Shown: positions 54,519 through 62,774 of the stretch, piece by piece
Numbering within the stretch: position 1 is the first letter of the stretch
Layout of the letters: every line of letters begins with the position of its first letter
From: Nocardioides sp. zg-1308
GTDB lineage: Bacteria; Actinomycetota; Actinomycetes; Propionibacteriales; Nocardioidaceae
Direction of reading: 5' to 3'
Assembly: GCF_013155375.1 (NCBI RefSeq)
Contig: NZ_JABJQY010000004.1
Coordinates: forward strand, 186,001-250,000
DNA: 64,000 nt
The notes under the pieces: generated by a model
The model's database searches: none
What the model was told of the DNA's origin: nothing
The model's input: only the letters and a program-made list of their open reading frames with translations
Position numbers and translations under genes: made by a program

Positions 54519-56274
54519 GCCGGCGCCGGGCCTTCCGCACCACGCCCTCGCGCGGCGGCGGGTGCCCCTGCTCGTCGAGCTCGTAGGCAGCCACCTTCGC
54601 CAGTCGCGGCCGCGCGTGGTCGTCGACGACCTCGCCGGTCACCCACCACATCCGCAGGCCGCGCCCGGCCACCCGCAGCAGCGCGAGGTTGTTGTCGAAC
54701 CAGGGCCCCTCGGCGTAGTGCCAGCGCAGCGGCGCGTCCGGGACCTTCGTCGAGCGCGACGCCAGCCGGCCGACCGGCCCGGCCACCCCGTACGACAGCA
54801 CGGCCGTCGCGAACCGCGTGTGGCGCGACAGCGGGTTGCGGATCGGCGAGCACACCGCCTGCAGGACCGTGGACTCGAGGCGCCGGCCGCCCCTGGCCGG
54901 GCGGGCCTCGCTGACATAGCTGTGGTGCACGTCGCCGGAGAGGAACGTGACCGTGGACGGGGCCGTGCCGCGCTCCCCCGCCGCCACCTCCATCGTCTGC
55001 TGCGCCAGCTCCTGGAAGCTGCGCTGGAAGGCCCCCCAGTGCTCCAGGTCGACGGTCGTGCGCAGCTTCTCGCCCACCTTGCTGCCCCGGTCACCCCAGG
55101 CGCCGCCGGCCAGCGCCTCGCCGAACGCCTCGAGGTGGTGCAGCCCGCGCGCCAGCAGGAACGGCAGTGACGTGCCGATGAACAGGTGGTCGACGTCGCC
55201 ACGGAGCTGCTGGTCGAGCCATGCCGCCTCGTCCGGGTCGAGCATCGCGCGACTGTCCGGGTCGAGCTGGCGGGCCGCCCGCGAGTCGACCACGACGAGG
55301 CGGGCCTGGGTGTCGAAGTCGCGCGTGTGGCTCCAGCGGTACGTCGACGGCAGCTGGTCGACCCGCTCGGCGAAGGCGTCCAGGACGTCACTGAGGTCGA
55401 GCTCGTCGTCGCCGGCGTGCGCGAGCACCTTGGCGTAGATCTCGTCCTCGGCCCGGTCGGCCGGCGAGAGGTTGCCGAGGTGCTGGTAGACCCAGTAGGA
55501 CGCCAGGCCGGCCACGATGCGGCCGTGCCACCACGACGTCGCCTCCATCTCCTGACGCCAGGCCATCGAGGTGTTCCAGTCGTCGCGGATGTCGTGGTCG
55601 TCGAAGATCATCGCGCTCGGGACGGTGGACAGCAGCCAGCGGTTGGCGTCGTCGGACCAGGCCAGCTTGTAGAGGTGGGCGTACTCCTCGAAGTCCTGGA
55701 GCTCGGTCCACGGCGGCTCGCTGATGTCGCGACGCGACTCGATGAACTCCTGCATCGCCTCGGTGGTCTCATCGGCGTCGACCTGGTCGCCGAGGAAGAG
55801 CAGGAGGTCGGGCAGCCGGTCGGGCGCCAGGTCCGGGTCGTCGGGGTCGACCGGCGGGGCGTGGTCCGCCACGCGCAGCGCCCACGCCCGGAGCGCGTCG
55901 ACGCCGTGGGTGCCGTTGCCCTTCTCGTCGTGCGACACCGAGGTGCGGCACGACCCGAAGGCCAGGTGGAGCGGGCGCCCGGGCTCCAGCGTGGCGATCA
56001 CGGGAGCCGGGAAGGGAGAGCCCGCCTCGGGCCAGACCCGCTCGCCGTCGACCTCGACGGCGTAGGCCTCGGTCGACCCGGGCTGCAGGTCGCCCAGCTC
56101 GACGAGCGCGTAGTGGTGCCCGTGGACCGCGAAGGTCCGGGCGCTGGCGGACGTCTCACCCCGCCGCACCGTGACGGTGCCCGCGTCGCGGGTCTCGACC
56201 CACACGGCTGCCGACGTCTCGTCGACGTGGCGCAGGAGCGGCCCGAGCACCAGCGGGCTGTCGGACCCGCTCAC
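54505..56274 (-). CDS. PhoD-like alkaline phosphatase/phosphodiesterase
   Basis: 589 aa. The family uses iron and calcium to hydrolyse phosphate esters. An N-terminal fibronectin-like domain (about 10-90) is followed by the metallophosphatase core: FGSCR near 107, LGDQVDADE near 167, IFDDHDIRDDWN near 220 and SGDVHHSY near 445. No signal peptide (Tat or Sec) is visible, so unlike secreted PhoD it appears cytoplasmic. GTG 56274 overlaps the stop of the alcohol dehydrogenase gene by 4 bp. Confidence 0.87.
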   Translation of the reverse strand: MSGSDSPLVLGPLLRHVDETSAAVWVETRDAGTVTVRRGETSASARTFAVHGHHYALVELGDLQPGSTEAYAVEVDGERVWPEAGSPFPAPVIATLEPGRPLHLAFGSCRTSVSHDEKGNGTHGVDALRAWALRVADHAPPVDPDDPDLAPDRLPDLLLFLGDQVDADETTEAMQEFIESRRDISEPPWTELQDFEEYAHLYKLAWSDDANRWLLSTVPSAMIFDDHDIRDDWNTSMAWRQEMEATSWWHGRIVAGLASYWVYQHLGNLSPADRAEDEIYAKVLAHAGDDELDLSDVLDAFAERVDQLPSTYRWSHTRDFDTQARLVVVDSRAARQLDPDSRAMLDPDEAAWLDQQLRGDVDHLFIGTSLPFLLARGLHHLEAFGEALAGGAWGDRGSKVGEKLRTTVDLEHWGAFQRSFQELAQQTMEVAAGERGTAPSTVTFLSGDVHHSYVSEARPARGGRRLESTVLQAVCSPIRNPLSRHTRFATAVLSYGVAGPVGRLASRSTKVPDAPLRWHYAEGPWFDNNLALLRVAGRGLRMWWVTGEVVDDHARPRLAKVAAYELDEQGHPPPREGVVRKARRRLRRR

Positions 56275-57287
56275 GGCTGGAGGAGGACCTTGATCGCGCG
56301 GCGCTCGTCCATGGCGCGGTAGCCCTCGGCGGACTCCGCCATGGGCAGCGTCAGGTCGAAGACGCGGCCGGGGTCGATGGCCCCGGAGAGGACGCGCTCC
56401 AGCAGGTCGGGCAGGTAGCGGCGCACCGGGGCCATCCCGCCGGCCAGGCCGACGTTCTTCTGGAACATCCGGCGGATCGGCAGCTCGACGCCGTGCGGCA
56501 CGCCGACGAAGCCGACGGTCGAGCCCGGACGGGCGACGGCGAACGCCGTCTTCATCGCCTGGTCGGTGCCGACGCACTCGAGCACCGCGTCCGCGCCGAC
56601 CCCGTCGGTCAGCTCCATGATGCGGGCGCCGCCCTCCTTGCCGCGCTCGGCGACGATGTCCGTGGCGCCGAAGGCGCGGGCGATCTCCTGCCGGGGCTCG
56701 TGGCGCGACATCGCCACCACCCGCTCCGCCCCGAGCTGGGCGGCCGCCAGCACGCCGCTGAGACCGACGGCTCCGTCGCCGACCACGACGGCGGTATCGC
56801 CGGGCTTCACGCCGGCGGCGACGGCGGCGTGCCAGCCGGTGGCCATCACGTCGGTGAGCGCGAGCAGCGACGGGATCATGTTCGCGTCGGGCATGCCGTC
56901 CGTGGCGACGAGGCTGCCGTCGGCCTGGGTGACGCGGGCGTACTCCCCCTGGCCGCTCTGGGTGATCCCGAGGTTCACGCACGCGGACTGCATGCCCGCC
57001 ACACAGTGCGGGCAGGTGTTGTCGCAGTGGCAGAACGGCACGATGACGAAGTCGCCGACCTTGGTCCGGCTCACCTCCGAGCCGACCTCCTCCACGACGC
57101 CCACGCACTCGTGGCCGATGGTCGTCCCCGGGTCGACGTCGTTCTCACCGCGGTAGGGCCACAGGTCCGAGCCGCAGATGCAGCCGGCGACCACCTTGAT
57201 GATGGCGTCGGTGGGCTCCTCGATCGTGGGGTCCGGGACCTCCCCGAAACGGATGTCGCCGGGGGCGTGGATGGTGGTTGCGCGCAT
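56271..57287 (-). CDS. Zinc-dependent alcohol dehydrogenase
   Basis: 338 aa. Catalytic zinc ligand C38 in GCICGSDLWPY and GHECVGVVEE (about 60). Structural zinc site with four Cys in PFCHCDNTCPHCVAGMQSAC (about 91-110). The cofactor fold has VVVGDGAVGLSGV near 166. The medium-chain family is broad; the sequence does not fix the alcohol. Operon with phoD through GTGA overlap. Divergent from the HTH-MurA gene, with the palindrome at 57377-57394 in the 118-bp gap. Confidence 0.9.
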   Translation of the reverse strand: MRATTIHAPGDIRFGEVPDPTIEEPTDAIIKVVAGCICGSDLWPYRGENDVDPGTTIGHECVGVVEEVGSEVSRTKVGDFVIVPFCHCDNTCPHCVAGMQSACVNLGITQSGQGEYARVTQADGSLVATDGMPDANMIPSLLALTDVMATGWHAAVAAGVKPGDTAVVVGDGAVGLSGVLAAAQLGAERVVAMSRHEPRQEIARAFGATDIVAERGKEGGARIMELTDGVGADAVLECVGTDQAMKTAFAVARPGSTVGFVGVPHGVELPIRRMFQKNVGLAGGMAPVRRYLPDLLERVLSGAIDPGRVFDLTLPMAESAEGYRAMDERRAIKVLLQP

Positions 57288-57376
57288 GGTCGCGATACTG
57301 CCACGAGGCAGCCCACACCCGTCCCCCTCCTGCGGGCGTCCCGACGCGAACTGCCCCGGCGCGTGCCGACTGGCGT

Positions 57377-57394
57377 TATCTCATATCTGAGATA
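57377..57394. promoter_or_regulatory. Palindrome at the HTH-MurA promoter, candidate operator
   Basis: TATCTCA-TATC-TGAGATA, perfect 7-bp arms in an AT-rich spot within G+C-rich DNA. It overlaps the -10 box at 57393-57398. Size and position fit an XRE-type repressor acting on its own promoter. Confidence 0.7.
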
Positions 57395-57398
57395 CCGT
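57393..57398 (+). promoter_or_regulatory. -10 box of a leaderless transcript (HTH-MurA)
   Basis: TACCGT, 7 nt before the ATG at 57406. Its first two bases are the end of the palindrome. Confidence 0.55.
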
Positions 57399-57405
57399 GG
57401 TGCAC

Positions 57406-58929
57406 ATGGCTGACTACAAGGGTCGCATCGGCAACCTGATCCGCGACGCCCGCAAGCACCGGGGACTCACCCAGCACCAGCTGGCCGACCTGCTCGGCAC
57501 CAGCCAGAGTGCCATCAACCGCATCGAGAAGGGCCACCAGAACCTCTCGCTCGAGATGCTCGCCCGCATCGGCTCCGCCCTCGACTCCGAGATCGTGGCC
57601 CTCGGCGCCGGCCCGACGCACCTGCGCGTCGACGGCCCGACCACGCTCTCCGGCTCCATCACGGTGAAGACGTCCAAGAACGCCGGCGTCGCACTGCTGT
57701 GCGCGTCCCTGCTCAACAAGGGACGTACGACGCTGCGCAAGGTCGCCCGCATCGAGGAGGTCAACCGGCTGCTCGAGGTGCTCAACTCCCTCGGCGTGGT
57801 CACCCGGTGGGTGGGCGAGGACAACGACCTCGAGATCATCCCGCCCGCCGAGCTCGACCTGTCCCAGATCGACGAGGGCGCAGCGCGGCGCACCCGCTCG
57901 GTCATCATGTTCCTCGGTCCCCTGCTCCACCGCGTCGACGAGTTCGAGCTGCCCTACGCCGGTGGCTGCAACCTCGGCACCCGCACGGTCGAGCCCCACA
58001 TGGCCGCCCTGCGCCCCTTCGGCCTCGAGGTCAAGGCCACCGACGGCGCCTACCACGCGAGCGTCAACCGCGCCCTCGAGCCCGAGCGCCCGATCGTGCT
58101 GACCGAGCGCGGCGACACCGTGACCGAGAACGCGCTCATGGCCGCCGCGCTCCACCCGGGCACGACCGTCATCCGCAACGCCTCGTCCAACTACATGGTC
58201 CAGGACCTGTGCTTCTACCTCCGCAAGCTCGGCGTCGAGGTCGAGGGCGTGGGCACCACGACGCTGCGGGTGACCGGCAAGGCGTCCATCGACGTCGACG
58301 TCGACTACGCCCCCTCCGAGGACCCGATCGAGGCCATGTCGCTGCTCGCGGCGGCGATCGTCACGAAGTCCTCGATCACCATCCACCGGGTGCCGATCGA
58401 GTTCCTCGAGATCGAGCTCGCGACGCTCGAGGAGATGGGCTTCCGCTACGACCGCTCCGAGGAGTACGTCGCGCTCAACGGCGAGACCCGCCTGGTCGAC
58501 ATCACCACCCACGCCTCCGAGCTGCGGGCGCCGCTCGACAAGATCCACCCGATGCCGTTCCCCGGCCTCAACATCGACAACCTGCCGTTCTTCGCCGTCA
58601 TCGCCGCGGTCGCCGAGGGGCAGACGCTGCTGCACGACTGGGTCTACGAGAACCGCGCCATCTACCTCACCGAGCTCAACAAGCTCGGCGCCCAGGTCAA
58701 GCTCCTCGACCCCCACCGGGTGCTCGTCGAGGGACCGACGCACTTCTCCGGCGCGGAGATCGTCTGCCCGCCGGCGCTGCGCCCGGCCGTGGTGATCCTG
58801 CTCGCGATGCTGGCCTCCAAGGGCCGCAGCGTGCTGCGCTCGACGTACGTCATCCACCGCGGCTACGAGGACCTCGCCGAGCGCCTCAACGAGCTCGGTG
58901 CCAACATCGAGACCTTCAGGGACATCTGA
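57406..58929 (+). CDS. XRE helix-turn-helix fused to a MurA-like enolpyruvyl transferase
   Basis: 507 aa. Residues 8-65 are an XRE-type HTH (LTQHQLADLLGTSQSAINRI). Residues about 72-507 are a complete MurA/EPSP-synthase fold. Compared by eye with E. coli MurA: K22-N23 = K91-N92, the fosfomycin-target C115 = C188 (YAGGCNLGTR), R120 = R193, D305 = D391, R371 = R459, R397 = R485; but D369 seems to be A457 (PPALRP). MurA adds enolpyruvate to UDP-GlcNAc in peptidoglycan synthesis. This one may be a sensor-repressor or a weak second MurA. I chose ATG 57406 over GTG 57397/57400 because the -10 box fits. Such fusions occur in other actinobacteria as far as I recall. Confidence 0.82.
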   Translation: MADYKGRIGNLIRDARKHRGLTQHQLADLLGTSQSAINRIEKGHQNLSLEMLARIGSALDSEIVALGAGPTHLRVDGPTTLSGSITVKTSKNAGVALLCASLLNKGRTTLRKVARIEEVNRLLEVLNSLGVVTRWVGEDNDLEIIPPAELDLSQIDEGAARRTRSVIMFLGPLLHRVDEFELPYAGGCNLGTRTVEPHMAALRPFGLEVKATDGAYHASVNRALEPERPIVLTERGDTVTENALMAAALHPGTTVIRNASSNYMVQDLCFYLRKLGVEVEGVGTTTLRVTGKASIDVDVDYAPSEDPIEAMSLLAAAIVTKSSITIHRVPIEFLEIELATLEEMGFRYDRSEEYVALNGETRLVDITTHASELRAPLDKIHPMPFPGLNIDNLPFFAVIAAVAEGQTLLHDWVYENRAIYLTELNKLGAQVKLLDPHRVLVEGPTHFSGAEIVCPPALRPAVVILLAMLASKGRSVLRSTYVIHRGYEDLAERLNELGANIETFRDI

Positions 58930-59070
58930 AGTTGGGACGCGGGGACCTCTCGGGGGCACTGCTCGAGCACGGCTGACCCGAGGGAGCGTCCGCGGCGCGC
59001 CCGCGACGACGAACGAGCGGGCTTCCAGCGCCGCGGACACCGCGAGCGGAGCGAGCCACAAGGCACAGCG

Positions 59071-59331
59071 CTAGTTGAACAGCGTCTCCACCCACGCGCG
59101 GGAGACCTTGCCGGCGGCGGGCGGGGCGGTCATGTCGGCGGTGATGCGGGGCATGGGCGCGGTGTGCTGGCCGGCGTTGCGGTGCCAGTCGGTCTCGGCC
59201 TCGACCAGGAGGCCCAGGTCGGCGCGGTCGAGGAAGACGCCGTGGCCCTCCGGGCACTGGCGGACCGCGGCCTGGCCGAGGTCTCGCTCCTGCATCTCGA
59301 CGCCGCAGCGCGGACAGGTCATGCTCTCCAT
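59071..59331 (-). CDS. Small zinc-ribbon protein (zf-TFIIB type)
   Basis: 86 aa. The N-terminal half has C-P-R-C near residue 6 and C-P-E-G-H-G near 28, then FLDRADLGLLVE, the zf-TFIIB pattern of small bacterial proteins of unknown function. The C-terminal half is unstructured, ending in VETLFN. Leaderless start (TACGGT 6 nt upstream). Divergent from the GDPD gene by 35 bp, so their promoters overlap. Confidence 0.75.
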   Translation of the reverse strand: MESMTCPRCGVEMQERDLGQAAVRQCPEGHGVFLDRADLGLLVEAETDWHRNAGQHTAPMPRITADMTAPPAAGKVSRAWVETLFN

Positions 59332-59337
59332 CCCCTG

Positions 59338-59343
59338 ACCGTA
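59338..59343 (-). promoter_or_regulatory. -10 box of a leaderless transcript
   Basis: TACGGT on the minus strand, 6 nt before the ATG at 59331. A plus-strand CATACT (59355-59360) lies 6 nt before the divergent GTG at 59367. Confidence 0.6.
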
Positions 59344-59366
59344 CTCCTCACCCGCATACTCAAGCC

Positions 59367-60191
59367 GTGACCGCGCCACTCCCCTCGCCGACTCCGGCCT
59401 CGTCGGCCTACCTCGACTCGCCGCACCCGCTCGCCTTCGCACACCGCGGTGGGGCCTACCACCCCGAGATCGAGGGGCTGGAGAACACGCTGGCGGCCTT
59501 CACCCACGCGGTGGCGCTCGGCTACACCTACCTCGAGACCGACGTGCACGTCACCAGCGACGGCGTCCTGCTCGCCTTCCACGACACGGTCCTGGACCGC
59601 GTCACCGACCGCACGGGCACCATCTCCGAGAGCAGCTGGGCCGAGGTCCAGCAGGCGCTCATCGGCGGGCGGGAGCGGGTGCCGACGCTCGCGGAGCTGT
59701 TCGAGGCGTTCCCGGGGGCTCGCTTCAACATCGACCTCAAGTCCGAGGGAGCCGTCGAGGCGCTCGCGCGTTTCATCGAGGAGCGCCGGGCATGGGACCG
59801 CGTGCTGATCGGGTCGTTCTCCGGGCGGCGGATGGCGGCGTTCCGGCGGCGCACGCGCGGACGCGTCGCCACCTCGGCACACCCGCTGGAGGTGGTCGCC
59901 TTCGTGCTCTCCCCCAGCGGCCGGCTCGCGCGCCTCCTGACCCGCGGCCGACCGGTCGCCCTGCAGGTGCCGCACCGGCGCGGCCGGCTCGTCGTGGTCA
60001 CCCGAGGGCTCGTACGACGCGCGCACGCCGCCGGCGTGGAGGTGCACGTGTGGACCATCGACGACCCGGCCGAGATGAACGTCCTCCTCGACCGTGGTGT
60101 CGACGGCCTCATGACCGATCGCACGGACATACTCAGGGACGTGCTCCGCGCCCGCGGGCAGTGGAACCCTCCGGTGAAGGATGAGGCATGA
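59367..60191 (+). CDS. Glycerophosphodiester phosphodiesterase
   Basis: 274 aa TIM-barrel enzyme that splits glycerophosphodiesters to glycerol-3-phosphate and an alcohol. Catalytic HRGG near residue 26, ENTLAAF, the metal ligands in ETDVHVTSDG and the second catalytic His in AFHDTVLDR are all present. No signal peptide, so cytoplasmic. The stop overlaps the start of the MFS gene (ATGA), so an exporter or importer for its product is suggested. Confidence 0.92.
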   Translation: MTAPLPSPTPASSAYLDSPHPLAFAHRGGAYHPEIEGLENTLAAFTHAVALGYTYLETDVHVTSDGVLLAFHDTVLDRVTDRTGTISESSWAEVQQALIGGRERVPTLAELFEAFPGARFNIDLKSEGAVEALARFIEERRAWDRVLIGSFSGRRMAAFRRRTRGRVATSAHPLEVVAFVLSPSGRLARLLTRGRPVALQVPHRRGRLVVVTRGLVRRAHAAGVEVHVWTIDDPAEMNVLLDRGVDGLMTDRTDILRDVLRARGQWNPPVKDEA

Positions 60192-61543
60192 GTGACGTCG
60201 ACGGTGGCATCGCCGACCTGAGGCCGCTGGTGCGGGCCCAGGAGCAGAAGGCCTGGTACTTCTACGACTGGGCCAACAGCGCCTTCGCCACCACGATCGC
60301 CGGCGTCCTCTTCGGGCCCTACCTCATCGCCATCGCCGAGGAGGCCGCGGTCGACGACCGGGTCTCGGTGCTGGGCATCGCCGTGGCGCCCGGCGCCCTC
60401 CCGGCCTACGTCATCACCTTCTCCACGCTGATCTCGGCGCTCGTGCTGCCGCTGCTCGGCGCCGTCGCGGACCGGACGGCGCGCAAGAAGGACATGCTCG
60501 CCGGCTTCGCCTGGACCGGGTCGTTCTTCGCGGCGCTGCTGTTCTTCATGACCGGCGACAACTGGCAGCTCGGCGCCATCACGTTCGTCCTGGCCAACCT
60601 GTGCTTCGGCGCGTCGGCGGTGTTCAACGACGCCATCCTCCCGCTGATCTCCGACGAGTCCGAGCGCGACCGGGTCTCGACGCGGGGCTGGGCCTACGGC
60701 TACGCCGGCGGAGGCCTGCTGCTGGCGCTCAACTTCGTGCTGGTCAGCTTCCACGACACCTTCGGGCTCACCGAGGGCATGGCGGTGCGCATCTCGCTGC
60801 TCTCCGCCGCCGTGTGGTGGGCGGCCTTCACGTTCATCCCCTGGCGCGGGCTCCAGAACCACCCGCCGGTGCACGTCGAGCAGGTCGAGGGCGGCGTGCT
60901 GCAGCGCAGCTTCGGCCAGCTGCTGCAGACCCTCAAGGACATGCGCAACTACCCCGTCGCGCTCACGTTCCTGCTGGCCTACCTGTTCTTCAACGACGGC
61001 ATCCAGACCGTCATCAGCCAGGCCTCCGTCTACGGCGTGGAGGAGCTCGGGTTCCCGCAGGGCACGATGCTCGGCGTCTACCTGCTCGTGCAGTTCGTGG
61101 CGGTCGGCGGCGCGCTGCTCTTCGGCCGGATCGCCGCCGTGCGCGGCGCGAAGTCGACCATCCTCGGCGGCCTGGTCGTGTGGATGCTCATCGTGACGGC
61201 GGCGCTGTTCATCCCCGAGGAGTCCCTCCTGCCGCTGCTCGCCCTCGGCGTCGCCATCGGCATCGTCCTCGGCGGCACGCAGGCACTCGCCCGGTCCTAC
61301 TTCTCGCTGCTGATCCCCCGCGGCAAGGAGGCCGAGTACTTCAGCTTCTACCACGCGATGGAGCGGGGCACGTCGTGGTTCGGGACGCTCGTGTTCGGCC
61401 TCGTCTACACCTTCACCGACTCCTACCGACCGGCGATCTTCGCGCTGATCATCTTCTTCGTCGTCGGCGGTCTCTTGCTGATGCGCGTGGACACCGCCCG
61501 CGGCATCCGCGACGCCGGCAACGACGTCCCTGCCGTCATCTGA
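60188..61543 (+). CDS. MFS transporter, UMF1/Atg22-like
   Basis: 451 aa with about 12 transmembrane segments. The beginning EQKAWYFYDWANSAFATTIAG is the hallmark of the UMF1/Atg22-like branch of the major facilitator superfamily. In yeast Atg22 exports amino acids from the vacuole; bacterial substrates are unknown. Translational coupling with the GDPD suggests a glycerophospho-compound, which is inference. Confidence 0.87.
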   Translation: MSDVDGGIADLRPLVRAQEQKAWYFYDWANSAFATTIAGVLFGPYLIAIAEEAAVDDRVSVLGIAVAPGALPAYVITFSTLISALVLPLLGAVADRTARKKDMLAGFAWTGSFFAALLFFMTGDNWQLGAITFVLANLCFGASAVFNDAILPLISDESERDRVSTRGWAYGYAGGGLLLALNFVLVSFHDTFGLTEGMAVRISLLSAAVWWAAFTFIPWRGLQNHPPVHVEQVEGGVLQRSFGQLLQTLKDMRNYPVALTFLLAYLFFNDGIQTVISQASVYGVEELGFPQGTMLGVYLLVQFVAVGGALLFGRIAAVRGAKSTILGGLVVWMLIVTAALFIPEESLLPLLALGVAIGIVLGGTQALARSYFSLLIPRGKEAEYFSFYHAMERGTSWFGTLVFGLVYTFTDSYRPAIFALIIFFVVGGLLLMRVDTARGIRDAGNDVPAVI

Positions 61544-61679
61544 GAGGTGTCACGACGGCCCTCCGGACGGGTCGCGAGGGCCGGTCGTACCCGCCTGCTC
61601 ACCCCTGCGTGTGGTGCTCATCACCCCTGCGGGTGGACGCCGCCCCGCCTGAGCGTGGTCGGGACCACGCGAGATCCGC

Positions 61680-61705
61680 GGAATGTGGGGTCCCCCGCTA
61701 CCGTT
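61680..61705 (+). promoter_or_regulatory. Sigma-R-type promoter for rbpA
   Basis: GGAAT (61680-61684), 18 nt, GTT (61703-61705): the exact spacing of the actinobacterial sigma-R/SigH consensus used under thiol-oxidative stress. It lies about 115 nt before the rbpA start. From memory, Streptomyces rbpA is a SigR target. Confidence 0.7.
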
Positions 61706-61827
61706 GAAGGATCAAGGGAACGAGCCGCGCCACCACAAGTGGCGTCACGACACGGCGTCTGGCTCGTTACACCTACAACCCCGGACACACTCGACGGGGT
61801 CAGCAACCCAAACTGGAGGTGGGCACG

Positions 61828-62208
61828 GTGGCGGAGCGCACACTGCGTGGCGCGAGGCTCGGAGGCCAGAGTTTCGAGGACGAGCGCGGCATCGAGTTCG
61901 CTGCTCGGCAGCAGGTCGGATACCGGTGCAAGCAGGGACACGACTTCGAGGTCACGATGTCGGTCGAGGCCGACGTCCCGGCCGTGTGGGAGTGCCCGCG
62001 CTGCGGCGCGGAGGCACTGAGCACGGCGGGCATCCTCCCCGAGGAGAAGGTCGAGAAGCCGGCTCGTACGCACTGGGACATGCTGCTGGAGCGGCGTTCG
62101 GAGAAGGAGCTCGAGGACATCCTCAAGGAGCGCCTGGAGCTGCTGCGCGGCGGCGAGATCGGTCCCGCGCACCTGCACCGCGCGAACAAGAAGAAGCGCG
62201 TCTCCTGA
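61828..62208 (+). CDS. rbpA: RNA polymerase-binding protein RbpA
   Basis: 126 aa. Actinobacterial RbpA stabilises open complexes with the principal sigma factors. The N-terminal tail (AERTLRGARLGGQSFEDERG), the zinc-binding core (YRCKQGHDF and WECPRCGAEA), the basic linker and the sigma-binding helix (THWDMLLERRSEKELEDILK) are all there. GTG 61828 has GGAGG at 8-nt spacing; GTG 61819 overlaps that site. It diverges in sense from ppm/lnt as in mycobacteria. A sigma-R promoter lies upstream. Confidence 0.95.
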   Translation: MAERTLRGARLGGQSFEDERGIEFAARQQVGYRCKQGHDFEVTMSVEADVPAVWECPRCGAEALSTAGILPEEKVEKPARTHWDMLLERRSEKELEDILKERLELLRGGEIGPAHLHRANKKKRVS

Positions 62209-62228
62209 CGCTCTGAGCGCGACTCGAC

Positions 62229-62774
62229 TCAGTCGACCACGTCGCCCTGGACGACCGGGCCCTCGGGCCCGGGTCCGGGGCGTCGTGCGTTTCCAGGGCC
62301 GAACCCGGCCCCGAACCCTGGCCCCACCCCCGGCGCGAAGGGCGCCACGACCAGGCGGCGCTCCACGACCGAGGTCAGCAGGCGACGCGCGACCGGTCGG
62401 GTGAAGGGCAGGATGAGCAGGATCCCGAGCAGGTCGAGCAGGAACCCGGGGCTGAGCATGAGGGTGCCGCCGATGAGGATCAGCGCCCCGTCGGCGAGCT
62501 CGCGGGCGGGCATCCGGCCACCCTGGAGGGCCTCGCGCAGGGCGCGCCACGCGCGTCCGCCCTCTCGCTTGATGAGCCAGGCGCCGACGAGGCTGTCGAG
62601 CACCAGGAGCGCGATGGTCCACCACGGCCCGACCAGCTGGCCGACCTGGAGGATCGCCCAGATCTCGGCCAGCGGCACCACCACGAAGGCGACGGCCAGC
62701 AGCGGGCGCAGCCACGCCCGCCGACGGCGCTGCGGCGGTCGCGAGGCGCCGCGGGGCGCCCTCGACTGGGTCAT
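62229..62774 (-). CDS. fxsA: FxsA-family membrane protein
   Basis: 181 aa. Three or four hydrophobic segments (about 22-42, 48-65 and 95-118) fit FxsA: VVPLAEIWAILQVG, then LLVLDSLVGAWLIKREG and ALILIGGTLMLSPGFLLDLLG. In E. coli, FxsA overproduction relieves phage T7 exclusion by the F plasmid; its normal role is not known. The C-terminal tail is rich in Gly and Pro. Coupled to ppm by ATGA overlap. A small palindrome TCGACT-c-AGTCGA (62224-62236) spans its 3' end. Confidence 0.87.
   Translation of the reverse strand: MTQSRAPRGASRPPQRRRRAWLRPLLAVAFVVVPLAEIWAILQVGQLVGPWWTIALLVLDSLVGAWLIKREGGRAWRALREALQGGRMPARELADGALILIGGTLMLSPGFLLDLLGILLILPFTRPVARRLLTSVVERRLVVAPFAPGVGPGFGAGFGPGNARRPGPGPEGPVVQGDVVD

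Noticed and set aside
58930..59070. Possible gene remnant after the HTH-MurA gene
   Set aside because: No frame shows family motifs; the stretch is simply G+C-rich spacer.
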